A DNA stretch of 64,000 nucleotides from Pyrenopolyporus hunteri (GCA_902806595.1 CADCXC010000038.1:1550001-1614000); one strand, 5' to 3'. Counted from the first letter of the stretch, positions 25,001 to 35,523 are shown. Program-made: numbers and translations. The notes: generated by a model not told the origin, from the sequence alone.

Positions 25001-26651
25001 GTGAAGGCTTGTCAATCTCGCGCAGTAGATCACGAGCTGATGTAGTAGCGCCGTAGATCTTCCGTAGGATAACGATACAATCTGAAAAAAGTAAGAATAT
25101 GCCCGCCTGATCGCTCGGGACCGGCTCCGTAGCGGCGCCGACCTGATACGGAGCAGATATCTCCGAGAAGTCAGCAGCAACGATAAGCCGTCCAAGAGGC
25201 TCTAGGTCGCTAGGCCAGCTCTCGACCATGTGTCGCAGGCGTGTGTTAACGTGAGGTTTATCGGAGACCGGGTCATCCATGGAACAGATGTTGGCGATGA
25301 TATCCCTGGCTTTTAACATGGGCTGAAGCGCAGGGTGGGTGATTGGCAGGCAACCGACGATTTGGTCGATGACCAGACTATACCGTGGCAGCCGCTGCAC
25401 GGGCTCGATGACAGTAGACCGAAGGTGTTGTTCTCCGGTGAGAGCTACTCGTTGGGAAAAGCTAGATTGTTGGTTGACGAAGGAAGTGATCAGATGCGGA
25501 AAATTTTGACTCGCTCGAATATAATCCTGATAACAGTCGGTGAACTTGGGGAACCATTCAAGCATGACCTTTGCCATCGCCAAAGCCCCGCTTGCGTCTT
25601 TCGACTTTCCGATCAAACCCACTCTCGACGACGCAGAACCAGACTCCATATCCTTCGTGGCGTCTCCCTCGGTGTCTTCCATCACTTCCCGTAGAGCTTG
25701 CATGAAGGCCGAATTGATTTCCAGGATTTGGTCCGCCGATCGGGGGAAAAGCTTCTCGACGTCCTCCTCCGAAGGGCTAAAACTGCCCGGCTGTTGTTCC
25801 TTTGCCCTCTGCCTATAATCAGGTGCGAGACGATTTACCAACTCGTCCATCTTCTGCACGTAGCGTTCTTCGGTATCCACTAACTCAGCCATCTTTCGTC
25901 GCAACTCGGCCTTCTGCTGCTTGGAGAAGGACCTCGTCCTATTTAAGGCGCTCGGTTTGGAAGGGGCTCGTCGCAGCCGCGAGGTCGGTAGAAAGACGGG
26001 TTCACCGAAAAGCTTCACAAGAGGACTATACATGCCATATTGCCGCAAGGTTGGATCCAAGATGTCGTCCTCGTCCTCGGGGATATCGTCCAGATCGGCG
26101 GGCTGCAGGGGAACAATGGACCCGGGAGGCAAGACAAGATCGATATCAATATTGCTTATATGTTGTGTCTGAAGGGCCGTTTGGAGCCTTTGAATGACTT
26201 CGGACGTAGTATCGGCCCTAACCATCGACTTCGCAATGTCGGCAGCGTGCTGTTCACTAAACAGCGTAGGCAGCGAACCGGGTCGGCGACTTTTCATGGA
26301 GGGATATTGGTTTCTAACATGGCTCTTGACATGTTCAGGCAGCTCGTAGAAATACTTGAACAAGCCGAAAGCCAAGGCTCGATACACCTCGTCGCCCTGG
26401 AACTCGCGGGGCAGGTAATTGACGACATTGTAGAAAGGCGAGTTCGGGGAGATGGTAAGTCGAGGGAAGGACTGGAAACCGGCCGGGGTATATACGTGAA
26501 CCTGTACTCTAGAGCTGTTTAACGTATAATTCGCAGTGGTGGATGGTCCATGGAGAATTAGCAGGGGGAGGTGGCCCAGCAAGGGGTCGGTAGCTTGGTA
26601 AAGAGTGAGATGATCTGGCGATAGAGCCAGCTCCTCCGTGACGCGAACCAT
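22068..26651 (-). CDS. bud3: Bud3-type Rho guanine nucleotide exchange factor
   Basis: A single uninterrupted ORF of 1527 residues opening with ATG at 26651. The N-terminal 150 residues (HGPSTTANYTLNSSRVQVHV, YTPAGFQSFPRLTISP) match, from memory, the conserved head of filamentous-fungal Bud3. A Dbl-homology domain follows at about residues 245-480 (MAELVDTEERYVQKMDEL, HLRSTVIEPVQRLPRYSLV). A helical RhoGAP-like region lies near 890-1060 (FADFVHFLFRDMAPQNQRAF). A Ser/Pro-rich stretch comes next, then a C-terminal coiled coil (about 1370-1520). In Neurospora and Aspergillus, Bud3 activates Rho4 to build the septal actin ring; that role is inferred here. The RhoGEF call is firm; the Bud3 identity is probable and could be a related Dbl-family protein. 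No intron in 4.6 kb is unusual beside its multi-exon neighbours. Confidence 0.8.
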   Translation of the reverse strand: MVRVTEELALSPDHLTLYQATDPLLGHLPLLILHGPSTTANYTLNSSRVQVHVYTPAGFQSFPRLTISPNSPFYNVVNYLPREFQGDEVYRALAFGLFKYFYELPEHVKSHVRNQYPSMKSRRPGSLPTLFSEQHAADIAKSMVRADTTSEVIQRLQTALQTQHISNIDIDLVLPPGSIVPLQPADLDDIPEDEDDILDPTLRQYGMYSPLVKLFGEPVFLPTSRLRRAPSKPSALNRTRSFSKQQKAELRRKMAELVDTEERYVQKMDELVNRLAPDYRQRAKEQQPGSFSPSEEDVEKLFPRSADQILEINSAFMQALREVMEDTEGDATKDMESGSASSRVGLIGKSKDASGALAMAKVMLEWFPKFTDCYQDYIRASQNFPHLITSFVNQQSSFSQRVALTGEQHLRSTVIEPVQRLPRYSLVIDQIVGCLPITHPALQPMLKARDIIANICSMDDPVSDKPHVNTRLRHMVESWPSDLEPLGRLIVAADFSEISAPYQVGAATEPVPSDQAGIFLLFSDCIVILRKIYGATTSARDLLREIDKPSPAGLLASMTNAAGGPGSYELAFAGWHALADVRFTESSDGRMVWLTSLNEMKGAHAGEFVTNTATTSRCFVLQELYEGRAARWSEDVVKARVEGRFSEKEREDPCWSLRSVKMPDTGLGLFAAVFQEGLDQLIEGRKEPAPIRIVIDHEKGTKGAPVGHYGVEICSDVSTGTMRKIVVVTIGLHGKKATDEVALDDFLPTLVRRSKYSIMRRSLDFANCIVVIQLLSSQFNVGNPALTAAMVSFHTKVLRGLSVSNKAEKTRSFLATSPVKYLSSFLSGSSASETTIGHKHQRSLTGEAPVLLPSQLSRSNSSRDANSLYGSSKSREGIRIGGFDDDRPENPLVRLEQTFTGYMASLQARKGNFIGRTLLNRSAVDELSVNDLYNKLIESPFDIDASSDLPPDVIFVAFEKFVRIAWREQMGPVMTPKALDALQERASKKLPGDFADFVHFLFRDMAPQNQRAFTALIKLLADLLDGCANDSDRGALTLAFSELLVDDDDAAHNYINLLDRLVEDCDRIFDDGPSGFGLSTSHFGPYFESMNSTTRSVKSHNGSLTSNTSSLRRKLGFDNFLTRQNSKNELDSRPSVWRSLSKHNRHPATGESPTLVRYPVTRTKSIDVGVPSSPNRLRRPGSRERPPIAGAFDDNFSRPPSSQKLETIGEPEYEETIAGGTRKRRSSLSDLKTLMATTSLEDEPLQPLSHMKQTSEKFNSGPRVPSPSRIPTSPSSQNTPNNSTTRSSRQKENLDDPFQTVALPTEPSKKGHSKTLSTSNIPTLRRDAGTVVNESGSRPSSSPSKSPGKLRLQSTQRLRERLQTEKRAVEDVDANLQSELSKIAADMAKMNSSLPRNPSIDIRRLSSSVRSLEERVPMLISQISDRHEQLQRDMETTLRATEAKVKAIDQLYKEAMAENELLYEKFNSELGKIVKALKGKGRDDKEELMSRMRDCSEETARVKRENARLRREMASLRTLLKGNGGDA

Positions 26652-27571
26652 GGCCGCATTAATGGGCCTTTCGCATCATGCTCCGAAAGAAGAGGCGGAA
26701 ACAGAGTCGGACGAGGTCAATGGAGAGGCCCGGCGACAAGTCGAGCAAGGCGGACGCCTTCGGGCCACGCGAGGTTTAGTAAACAACCTTGTTTTGGGGG
26801 GGCTTCCCGTGCGCGTCGAGGCCTGCAGTCGGGGTTGTTTACTTGGCCAACAAAGGACAAAGAGACGCTAAATCAGCAGCACGCACAAGGTTGCTTCGGT
26901 TTCAGCCCCATGCGAACTAGGAGAGGGAGAAAAGAAGAGAGGGAGATAATACATGCGCAAAGGAGCAAGGCTGGGTCTTGAGGGTCGCATAGGCAACAAC
27001 AGCCATGAAGCTCTATCTCCAAGAAAATGCTATGGAGAGGTAGGTGACATGGAAGTTGTCATTTGCGGTCAACAGCGAGACGGCCGAACTAGGGACCAAG
27101 ACCGGAGAGTGGGTAGGGTTTCTATTTTTTTTGTGGTCCTCGGGGATTTAGTAAGGTTTGCCGAGCAGAACGCGGGACTTGAAACCGCGTTTCGATTTCT
27201 CTGAACCCCACCTTCCCAAGGCAGGATGCTTTGCCAAAAATAGCACATATTACTACCCAGGTACGTCCCACAGTATGGGTAAGGCACAAACCGTACCTAC
27301 CACCATCTCCATACGGTCCGGCGTGCTGGCGTCTGGTGCCGTTGTAGTACCTACCCTCTACGATCTTTTAGCACAAATACCTTAGATTATCTAATGTTAG
27401 GCAAATTCAATCATTGCCTAGGTACGTACCCGGGCGGATATCGCATATCGAGTACGCGAACGCACCGTTCCATCTATCCACTCATAACTTCATACGACCT
27501 AACTGCGAGATAAATACCTACAGACAGCAGGCGGTTTAGCTTAAGGGGGTTGTTATTCCGATACCCGGATA
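26652..27571. other. Bidirectional promoter region between bud3 and the dcc1-like gene
   Basis: No supported gene. An ATG-initiated frame of 83 codons at 26953-27204 has no recognisable features and I do not call it. Confidence 0.5.
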
Positions 27572-28022
27572 ATGTCTAGCCAGAAGGATACGGGCATCGC
27601 GCTCGATCACGCTCCTGACGGAGTGAGCTATAAACTGCTAGAGCTGCCGCCTGAGCTACTTGCGCTTCTAGAATCAGACACGCCTCCTGTGTTAGTGGTC
27701 CAAGCACATGTCTTACCTCCTGATACTAACTTCCTAACCGCGTTTTACATCTCATAGTCTGACTCTGGAGCCCTCGACGAACTCAGCAGTGTTGAAAAAC
27801 GGTACCCAGTCGTGGGGTCTCCGTCAGAAAAATACCTCGAATGCTCTGATCCTGCTTAAGCCTTCGGGGGAGAGAGCCTCATCGCCTCCACAAATAGCTG
27901 AGCCAGGGTTAAGAATTATTGCAACAGTTCACGATACAATTGAGCTCGTCACGGAAACTACGGGAAAGACGGTGCCCGTTGCCAGAGGCAAGTGGCATGA
28001 GAAGTTTGCGCGCGGAAGATAG
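27572..28022 (+). CDS. Short Dcc1-like sister chromatid cohesion protein
   Basis: Exons 27572-27690 and 27758-28022 give 127 residues. The GTTAGT donor and TCATAG acceptor join PP to VLTLEPSTNSAVLKNG. The pattern YKLLELPPELLALLES, then a SAVLKNG strand, then LRQKNTSNALILLKP matches the N-terminal domain of Dcc1, the subunit that with Ctf8 joins Ctf18 in the alternative RFC clamp loader for cohesion and PCNA handling. The protein ends KWHEKFARGR. Yeast and animal Dcc1 are about 380-390 residues with C-terminal winged-helix modules that contact Ctf18 and DNA; these are missing here, and no continuation is visible downstream. I recall short forms in other filamentous fungi, but that is memory, not a search. 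Confidence 0.72.
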
Positions 28023-29235
28023 GAAGATACCAGGTTCGCGACGGCTAGGAACCGGAGGTAACCGATGCTTCAACCGGAGAGTTGGGCGTAGGTAATCTCA
28101 TCCCCTGGCGGAGTTATATTTATCATCAGTCGTAGAGAAGCAGAAATTAAAATAATCTCTAAAACATCTAGCTTGCATCATGTATCTTCATGTAGGTGCC
28201 TAGATATATATAGGTATATATATATCGGTAGATACCACACGCGGGTAGGTATGGTAAGAACTTGAAGAAGTAAAGAAAACGATTCTAGGTACTGTCCGTA
28301 GCCGTTCTTTATGTCCATCCGTTCCCTCCGCTGCACGTTATGTACCTAAGTAGGTAAGTACCTATCTTTATATTAATGCAAGGTTCCTTCGAGGCTACAT
28401 GTATGCCCTTCATTGAACTCACCCCGCCGCACGCACGTTATTCGCGGCCGTTGATTCAGCTTTCCTATCCGACCACTCAGATACATGTACGTAATACGAA
28501 CATACCTAGGTTACCTAGGTAGCTACTGCCTAGGTACCTAAGGCTGAGGTGTAAATTGTACAGTATCAAGAATAGTCTGCTTTAAGCACGTACCTACCCA
28601 GGTAGTAGGTATCTGAAGCAAACTTCAAGGCTCTTTTATTTTCCCCCCGTACACGAGGTCACCTAGGTACCAGGTAGGCCTAGGTACTCGGGTAGGTATC
28701 CTACAGGGAACGTACCCCCCGTTTGTCTTAAACTCGATCCGATCGGCAGGAACCGAACAAGATTCGGCAGTCACGATATCGATTCCACTACAAACGTTAC
28801 CTACCTGCCTACAGGTAAGTATCCATCCTGGCCTCGTGTGTTTGTACCTTCTTCACTGCCCTTCCTACCTCTTCCACGGTCGAGAGGGACGCCGCATGCC
28901 ACTTCCACATCTCTCCGACTACCTAAGGTACCAAACTTTTATCTCTTTTTTCGACCTTCCCCCCATGCAAACTTTCCCTCCCCCCGCCATTTATTCATCT
29001 TTCTCCGCCGCATTACAGTAGACGTTTCTACCATGCTTCTTGTTAATTCAGACGTTGATCTCCACGACTCAGGTACCGTCCAAGCCGCCGTCCAACGTCG
29101 TTGTCCCCGAGGACTATTTATCGTCTCGGTTCTTTTATCACAGGCCTGACCAGCTTAAGTCCCTGGATACCCTCCCCAACCCTACAGAGTCACATATCAC
29201 AAATCACAAATCACAAAAGACCAGTGCGCGTCGAC
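28023..29235. other. Intergenic region dense in TAGGTACCTA motifs
   Basis: No gene seen. From 28185 to 28820 there are at least ten CCTAGGTA/TAGGTACC units, plus a TATATATA tract at 28205-28226. It contains the promoter of the RBR ligase gene. Confidence 0.5.
28501..28542. repeat. Cluster of CCTAGGTA/TAGGTACC motifs
   Basis: Three CCTAGG palindromes and one GGTACC palindrome in 42 bases, part of the dispersed motif family and the densest copy of the 28.2-28.8 kb region. Confidence 0.6.
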
Positions 29236-32198
29236 ATGGAACAGCCCCAAGAGCAACGCGCCCCCGAGGCGCACATCGCACAGGATGACCAAGACCTGGT
29301 GATTATCGACTTTGAAGACCTGGCGGCGTTCCGAGCATCGCCGACAACCCAATTTGTGTGCAAAGATAAGATCAAGGCTATGTTCCCTGATATCTGCCTG
29401 ACTTACTTGGAACGAGTCGCCTCGGATCACAACTATGATATCGACGCTGTCGTTCGCGAGATTCTTGATCGTGAGGATAACGGCAAAGCATACCCCACCC
29501 AATCGCAGGACCAAGCCCTGAAGCGCAGGAAGTTAGACGATGGAAACCACAAGGACCACCTAAAGGACGTCGAGGCAATCAAGCAGAACCTACCAGAGTC
29601 CACTAAAGCCGTGAGACGCATTATTGCCAACCCCGGTCATTCACGAATGAAAGAATCCTATTGCAGAATGGCAGAGGCCATCTTGAATGTAAAGGTGCGT
29701 GTGATAGATGGATTTGTGGCGTTGCATTTCTCCAGCCGACCTGATCAAACTCCTACCTTCTGCAGATGCTAACATAATCGCAGTATGTCTAAGCGAACTC
29801 CCTATCACCCCACAACCTTTTGTCTTTCTTTGCCGGACGAACAGTTCTTGTGACGAGTGCGTCTTATTCGTTACGCCGAGTGCTGACACCTCCCAGCTTC
29901 CCTTACGTGCCGGTACAAACGCTTCGCGATTATTTGAAGACGCACCAGCACCTCTTCGAAACATATACAGCTATAGACGAAGCGATACGCACCTGGGACA
30001 GAGAGAACCCGCCGTGGAAGGAGAAGAAGATTAAAACGCGGGGGACTGACTTGAAACTCTCGATGCATAGCCTCGCCGGAGCTGACACAAGCCATTACAG
30101 TCCTCCGGAACGAGCAGCCATCGTAGAACTACTCGCCGCCGGCGATTTGAAAGCTATCAAAGACGCTCAAGGTAACCAGGCAGCTGGGGAGGGAACCGAC
30201 TTTGGTGGTGCGCAGCCAAACAAAACTTCCCTGTGCGGCTGCTGTTTTGAGGAGTTTGCTCACGATAGTATGATCCAATGTGATTCCAACGACCAGCATA
30301 GGTTTTGCCGAAGCTGCATTAGAAGACATGCAGAAACCAATATCGGCCAGTCGAAGTACGAGTTGAACTGCATGTCCATGGATGGATGTCCTGGAGGGTT
30401 CTTTCGATCCCAGAAATGCATCTTCCTCGACGAGAAAACACTCATGGCACTGGAACGGCTCGAGCAGGAAGATGCTCTACGAAGGGCCAATATCGAAAAT
30501 CTCGTTAACTGCCCCTTCTGCCCTTACGCAGAAGAATACCCTCCTGGCAATACCGCTAAGGAGTTTTACTGCATCAACCCGGAATGCGGAAAGGTTAGCT
30601 GTCGTCTCTGTCGACTGGAGTCGCACAACTCAAAGACTTGCGAGGAGGCTGCTGCTGAAAAGGGCATTGGCGTTCGGCATATCGTCGAGGAGGCGATGAG
30701 TAAAGCGGCGATCCGGAACTGCAACAAATGTAAGGAACCCTCAAAAGCTATACGCGTTACCAATCTAACACCACAGCTACAGGCCAGAAACCTTTCATGA
30801 AGGAGAGTGGCTGCAACAAGATTGTCTGCCCTAACTGCAAAACGATGCAGTGCTATGTTTGCCGCAAGACCATCACCGACTATAAGCATTTTAATGATGT
30901 TCGTCGGGGCGGCGCGACTGGCCAATGCCCCCTATTTGAGAGTACCGAGAAACGCCATTATGAAGAAGTAGGGCGTGCAGAGGAGGAAGCCCGCAAACAG
31001 GTAGCGGAGAATAACCCTGATATCGTAAGTCCATCCATCCATCCATCCACCCAGGATCTTCTTTCTACACCTATGCTTCTCACGCTCGTCGACTTGTTAC
31101 GTGTCGTCGAGATGGCAATTTATCAGAACAAGCTCACCATATTTGTGTATATAGGTTGCAGATGCTTTAAAGATCACGATGTCGGAGAGGGTTCAGCAGG
31201 ACGAACTAAAACGCAGACGGAACGAAGCACAATATGAACGTCCCCAAAATGCCCGCGCGCCGATGGCCCACCGTCTAGCGGCCAACCGCCTAGCCATCGA
31301 CCAACTAATCGCTAACCGTCCGGCCGTTAACCGTCCGGCGGCCAACCACCCGGTCGTCAACCGGCCGGAGCCCAACCGCCCTGCCGTCGTCGGCCGCCCA
31401 GAACCCGACCCACCTGTCGTCTTTGCCTTCCCCCAGGCACGGAATGTTCAACCCCATAATCCTCGGCTTCAGGCGTACGGCTATCAGATCTATAACCCGC
31501 AGGGCCCCGAACCTGCGGCACACGTTAATCCGGCAGACATGTATGTTAATGCCAATCTCATGCAGGCTGGGCTTCACAATCTTCTTCCAGCTCCACCACA
31601 AGTTCTACCTGCACCAGAACCTTTACATGCACCTCAACCCCTACGTGCACCCCAAGCCCTACATGCACCACAGGCACTACGTGCACCACAGCCCCCAGGT
31701 GCACCACAGCCTCCGAATATACAGCAGCACCCACGCGCACAACAGCGCCTGCGTGCGAAAAAAGCACCCGCACATAAGATGCCCGTCCACAGCATTGTCA
31801 TACCTCTTCAAGGGTCAATTGCTAACGGAAAGAACGTAGAGTGTTTCGTCGACATTGACATGAAGAATCGTAACCTGAGATTGGAGGCTGTAGGGGATGT
31901 AGACATCGTCGTCAATGGGTATCCCGCCGGTAATGCTCGGACTAGTATTCAAGTGGCACTACCGCTCCAGGCTGGACGCCAAGCTGGAAACGCTCCCCCT
32001 CTACCTGCTCTTCATCAAGGTGCTGCCCCAATCCGTCGGCCTGCGCCTCCGCCGGCCCCCCGGGTTGTGGAACCACAGCGCGTACCGGGCGCTTGGCCTG
32101 TTCCAAACCCGGGCTGGATCAATGGCGCGCTCATTCCCCAGGATAACAACCAGGCTCAGCCCCCGGAGTATCCAGAGGAGGAGGACCGGCCTGAATGA
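29236..32198 (+). CDS. RNF216-type RBR (RING-IBR-RING) E3 ubiquitin ligase
   Basis: Exons 29236-29694, about 29897-30729, 30783-31024 and 31155-32198. A CUE-like helix set with an MFP motif (DKIKAMFPDICLTYLERVA) lies near residues 35-75. RING1 follows (CGCCFEEFAHDSMIQC, FCRSCIRRH), then the IBR (CPFCPYAEEYPP, CGKVSCRLCRLESHNSKTC). RING2 has the expected catalytic Cys in KESGCNKIVCPNCKTMQCYVC. In RBR enzymes ubiquitin passes from E2 to that Cys before the substrate; the order of motifs resembles RNF216/TRIAD3. After RING2 come an Arg/Asn/Pro repeat region and a Pro/His/Ala-rich tract, then a compact tail (MPVHSIVIPLQGSI). The junction between exons 1 and 2 is unresolved: no simple donor/acceptor pair keeps frame, so a small extra exon, a weak site or a sequence error is possible. 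Confidence 0.82.
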
Positions 32199-32956
32199 AT
32201 GGTCCACGGAGCCGAAGATGGCCCTAGCCCATTCACTGTATTATATCGCGACCTATACCTAATAGACCGCGTTTACGAAGAACGTCTATTCGGGGTATTG
32301 GTTTCCTAGGCGTCTAAGTGGTTACGTATCTCTTCTCACCTAACCGCCTCCTCTCCCCCTCCTTCGTCTCCTTCATGTCATCCTTCGAGAGCCGAGTCGT
32401 TAGGGGATATTATACCGTTGGTATAATTGTTTCTTATTCTACCATCTAGGTATTTGGAAGGGCTCGAGGGGATCTCGTTCGCCTTGACATGGTTGGGCGC
32501 CGCATTACGATTAATGGGCCAAATTAGGAGGATTGGCAATGTGCTTCGGCTTAGCTTCTGTCAATACATATTCGCACGCTTGTGTGCTCGGACTTCGGAC
32601 GACCGAAGCTACGTCAATGTATCTAAATAATGCTTAATATCTATTCTCGCTGTCGTCGCTGATATCTCGGTCTCCTTGACGTCTGTTCCCACCGTATAAC
32701 AAATAAGGACTGAACCTTGTGCGTAACCCCATGCTGTAATAGTAACACGTCTACCTCGAAGTTCATTCGGGGCCGGTCTAGGTAGGTGTCCCGGATTTAT
32801 TATCCCAAGATCGTAGCAGACCCCGTTCTAAACAAAAATCGCTGCAAGCCCCCCTCCTTCCTATCACTGACCCGCTTTCCTATATATACTCGTCTAGGTA
32901 GGTAATTCTTGCATCTTGCCAGAGAAAAAAGGGGGAAGGGAGAGCGGAAGCAAATC
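32199..32956. other. Convergent intergenic region
   Basis: Holds 3' ends of the RBR gene (plus) and the LYC1-like gene (minus). No gene seen; one GTCTAGGTAGGTAA motif lies near 32890. Confidence 0.5.
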
Positions 32957-34231
32957 TTAGCACCAGCAATACTTCTCGTTCGCAACCCACTCGATGTTCC
33001 GGACGTCCTCCTCGCCGTACCACATCATGCTCGGTATGCTATCCGAATCCCTATCGACCCACCGGTGCCGGAGCCCGGAGCGCTCGATCAGTTTCTTCGT
33101 CGCCGGCGACGGGTTCCACAGGTCGATTTTGCCCAGGTGCCAGGCCGACGCCTCGCGCACCGCCGCTTGCATCACGGCCGCGAACGCCGCTAGGACGTCG
33201 TCTCCCGGGGTTTCCCTTTCTTCTTCTTGCTCGCCCCGCGCGGCCTCGGACTCGATCACGAGTCGTAGGATGTACAGCGTGTTCTTGTCCACGTTCTCGG
33301 CGGGCGTCCCGCCGGCGGCCCCGTGGTAGTTGCGCGACCACACCGCCCAGACCCGGCGGCCCTCCGTGCCGGCGATCGCGCCCTTGATTTGCGAGGGCAG
33401 CGTCGCGGTCGCGTCGGAAGACGGGGCCGATTTTTTGAACAGGATCGAGGTGATGAAGTCGTCCCTGTATAGATGCCACCGCAGGGTGTCGTGGTCCGGG
33501 GCGAACGCGACGCTCGTGCGGCCGGTCTCGCGCGCCGTGCGGACTAGCTTCTCGCGGAGGAGCTGCTCGTCCTGCTTGCAGAGCTTCTCTAGGTTGTCGT
33601 AGGTTATGGGCGAGGTTTTCGGATTGCCGTTGCCGTTGTTAGCCCCCTCGCTAGTATGCTCCTGCGTCCGGTTGCCGGAGACGGAGAACTCGACGTGCCG
33701 GCTCGGAAACGCGACCCACCCCTTCTTCGCGTAGTACGTCTTCCCGATGTCCGACCACAGAGCCGAGCACACGGCGTCCTGGCCGTTGCTCTGCCATTTT
33801 TTCAACGCGGGCCCTAGCTCGCTAAGCATACGTCCTGCGTAGCGCTTCCCGCGGAATTCCGGATACGTGAAGACGGACCCGACGCCGTGGCCCACGCCTT
33901 CTCGCGCCGTGGCCTCGCCTGGGGCCGCAACAAGCACACGCTTGCGTATGGACTCGCAGGACGCGAGGACTGGGCGGCTTTCCCCCCTCTCTTCCGCCTT
34001 CCAGGACGAGTCCGTGAGGATCCAGTGTGTTATGCCGCCGTCACGAGACAAGGGTATGGTTGTGAGGTACGGCTCTCGCTTCAGGTACTCTTCTAGAGTT
34101 AAGGCGCCGCCCCATTCATTATGGTTAAGAGTCCAGGTCCGGCGTTTCTCGGTGTCGGTTGGATGTGTGAGGACGAGTGACGGGGCCGTGGCGTCGGGGA
34201 GAACGTAGGTATCTTGATTAGCCGAGCCCAT
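32957..34231 (-). CDS. LYC1-like lysine N6-acetyltransferase
   Basis: A single exon of 424 residues with ATG at 34231. The N-terminal part is a GNAT fold; the acetyl-CoA loop region reads GVGSVFTYPEFRGKRYAGRM near residues 115-135, with the RGKRYAG core. The C-terminal half carries the conserved LYC1 ending IPSMMWYGEEDVRNIEWV and NEKYCWC. LYC1 of Yarrowia acetylates free L-lysine with acetyl-CoA, the first step of its acetylated lysine breakdown route; in filamentous fungi the substrate is less certain, so this function is inferred. No signal peptide is seen, so a cytosolic place is likely. GC content is high compared with the flanks. Confidence 0.8.
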   Translation of the reverse strand: MGSANQDTYVLPDATAPSLVLTHPTDTEKRRTWTLNHNEWGGALTLEEYLKREPYLTTIPLSRDGGITHWILTDSSWKAEERGESRPVLASCESIRKRVLVAAPGEATAREGVGHGVGSVFTYPEFRGKRYAGRMLSELGPALKKWQSNGQDAVCSALWSDIGKTYYAKKGWVAFPSRHVEFSVSGNRTQEHTSEGANNGNGNPKTSPITYDNLEKLCKQDEQLLREKLVRTARETGRTSVAFAPDHDTLRWHLYRDDFITSILFKKSAPSSDATATLPSQIKGAIAGTEGRRVWAVWSRNYHGAAGGTPAENVDKNTLYILRLVIESEAARGEQEEERETPGDDVLAAFAAVMQAAVREASAWHLGKIDLWNPSPATKKLIERSGLRHRWVDRDSDSIPSMMWYGEEDVRNIEWVANEKYCWC

Positions 34232-35523
34232 CTTGGCGGTTACCGTTTATACGAGAAAAGCGTGGTATAAGTAAGCAATACTTAAACCGTTGTGACTGTG
34301 GCTTTTGGGAATCCTCGAATTGAATTTATTAATGGGAAGCAGGAGGGTTATAGCATAGTATAACCTAATAGGTAACGTTTTCTGTTAAGACTTAGCAATA
34401 CTCAACGGGGTGTGAAGAAAGCGAGAAATGAGACTTCATGTCTCAGAGACATGCCAACGCCAGAGGAGGAGCAAGCGGAACAAAGGGGGTAGTTAAATAG
34501 GAAGCAACGACTAGTTGTCAAATTAGGACGGCAGCCATACACCATTAAGGATTCTAAGGTGCGAGCCCTGCGGGTAAGAGCCCCAGGCTCGGGCCCGGTG
34601 ACCAGTCGATATGCATGTATCCTCGCGAAGAAGGATTAGCATGTTACCTTGAGCCACGGTTGAAGAGGGAAAAGGGGGGACTAAAAGGGCCTAGTACTAC
34701 ATAGGCCAAGTCTCCATACAAGTTATGTAAAAGTTATAAATGAACAAGAAAAGCCGGGCGAAGACACCGGCTTTTCTCGCTTGCTTGAGCCGCCCCCGGA
34801 TTCCCCAAATCTCGGGACCGGGTTCGGTGAACTTCTTAGTCAGGGTTATAGGATGGGCGAACTATCCCTACCTACGTAGTGCTCACAATATAAAGTGTAA
34901 TATGGCCGGTTTATAAAAAAAGTGTAAATTGCATACCTTGTAAACATACGAGAGGTCTCCACGATAATGGGTTAAAAGTAAGGTATTTAGGTAGTTGTTA
35001 AGTTGGTGAGTTCATGTTTACGAGTGGAAGCGTTAGGCGGTAGCCATTACATATGATACTTGAGTACCTTCTATAGATAGGTACAGAAAGAAGCGGAATA
35101 ATTGGAAGCTGAGCGGAAATGGGGCTTGGAGAGGGTGGATCTTCAGTTGTGCCGCATAATCTGTGGGGCTCCATGCCGATGCAACCCGCCTCGAACTTTG
35201 ACGACACGACTCGTACATGTTGCACATTCGTCAGTACCGCACTTTCATAGCCGGATACCAGGTCCACATGTCTGTGCGTATCTGCAAGTGAGCCGTAAGT
35301 CTAAGTGAGAGGGCTCTGCTGACCAAGGCCACCGATACCTATCATTCTCTCACCGCACACATTGGAATGTCTGGAATGTCGTTGGGCTGATCTTAGTGGA
35401 CGAAGCTGGCCTTATCGCATCCGGAATCTGGGGTGACTGAATTAGACTAGACTTGTGTCTCAAATCGTCTTCCTATCAGGAACGCCTCGCGCCCACCTCC
35501 CGTGTTTTCTTTCCTTTATTTCC
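34232..35523. other. Intergenic region between two minus-strand genes
   Basis: No supported gene. It contains the promoter of the LYC1-like gene, the 3' flank of cct1 and a strong hairpin at 34747-34777. Confidence 0.5.
34747..34777. repeat. Perfect 11-bp inverted repeat (hairpin)
   Basis: AGAAAAGCCGG and CCGGCTTTTCT flank a 9-base loop. It lies 516 bases upstream of the LYC1-like start codon and is not part of a recognised RNA. Confidence 0.7.

Noticed and set aside
28205..28226. TATA box at the TATATATA tract
   Set aside because: It lies about 1 kb upstream of the next start codon and is a plain dinucleotide tract, so a promoter call is not supported.
34747..34777. Rho-independent-like terminator
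   Set aside because: The stem with a T-run looks like a bacterial terminator, but this is nuclear fungal DNA and no transcript ends there that I can show.
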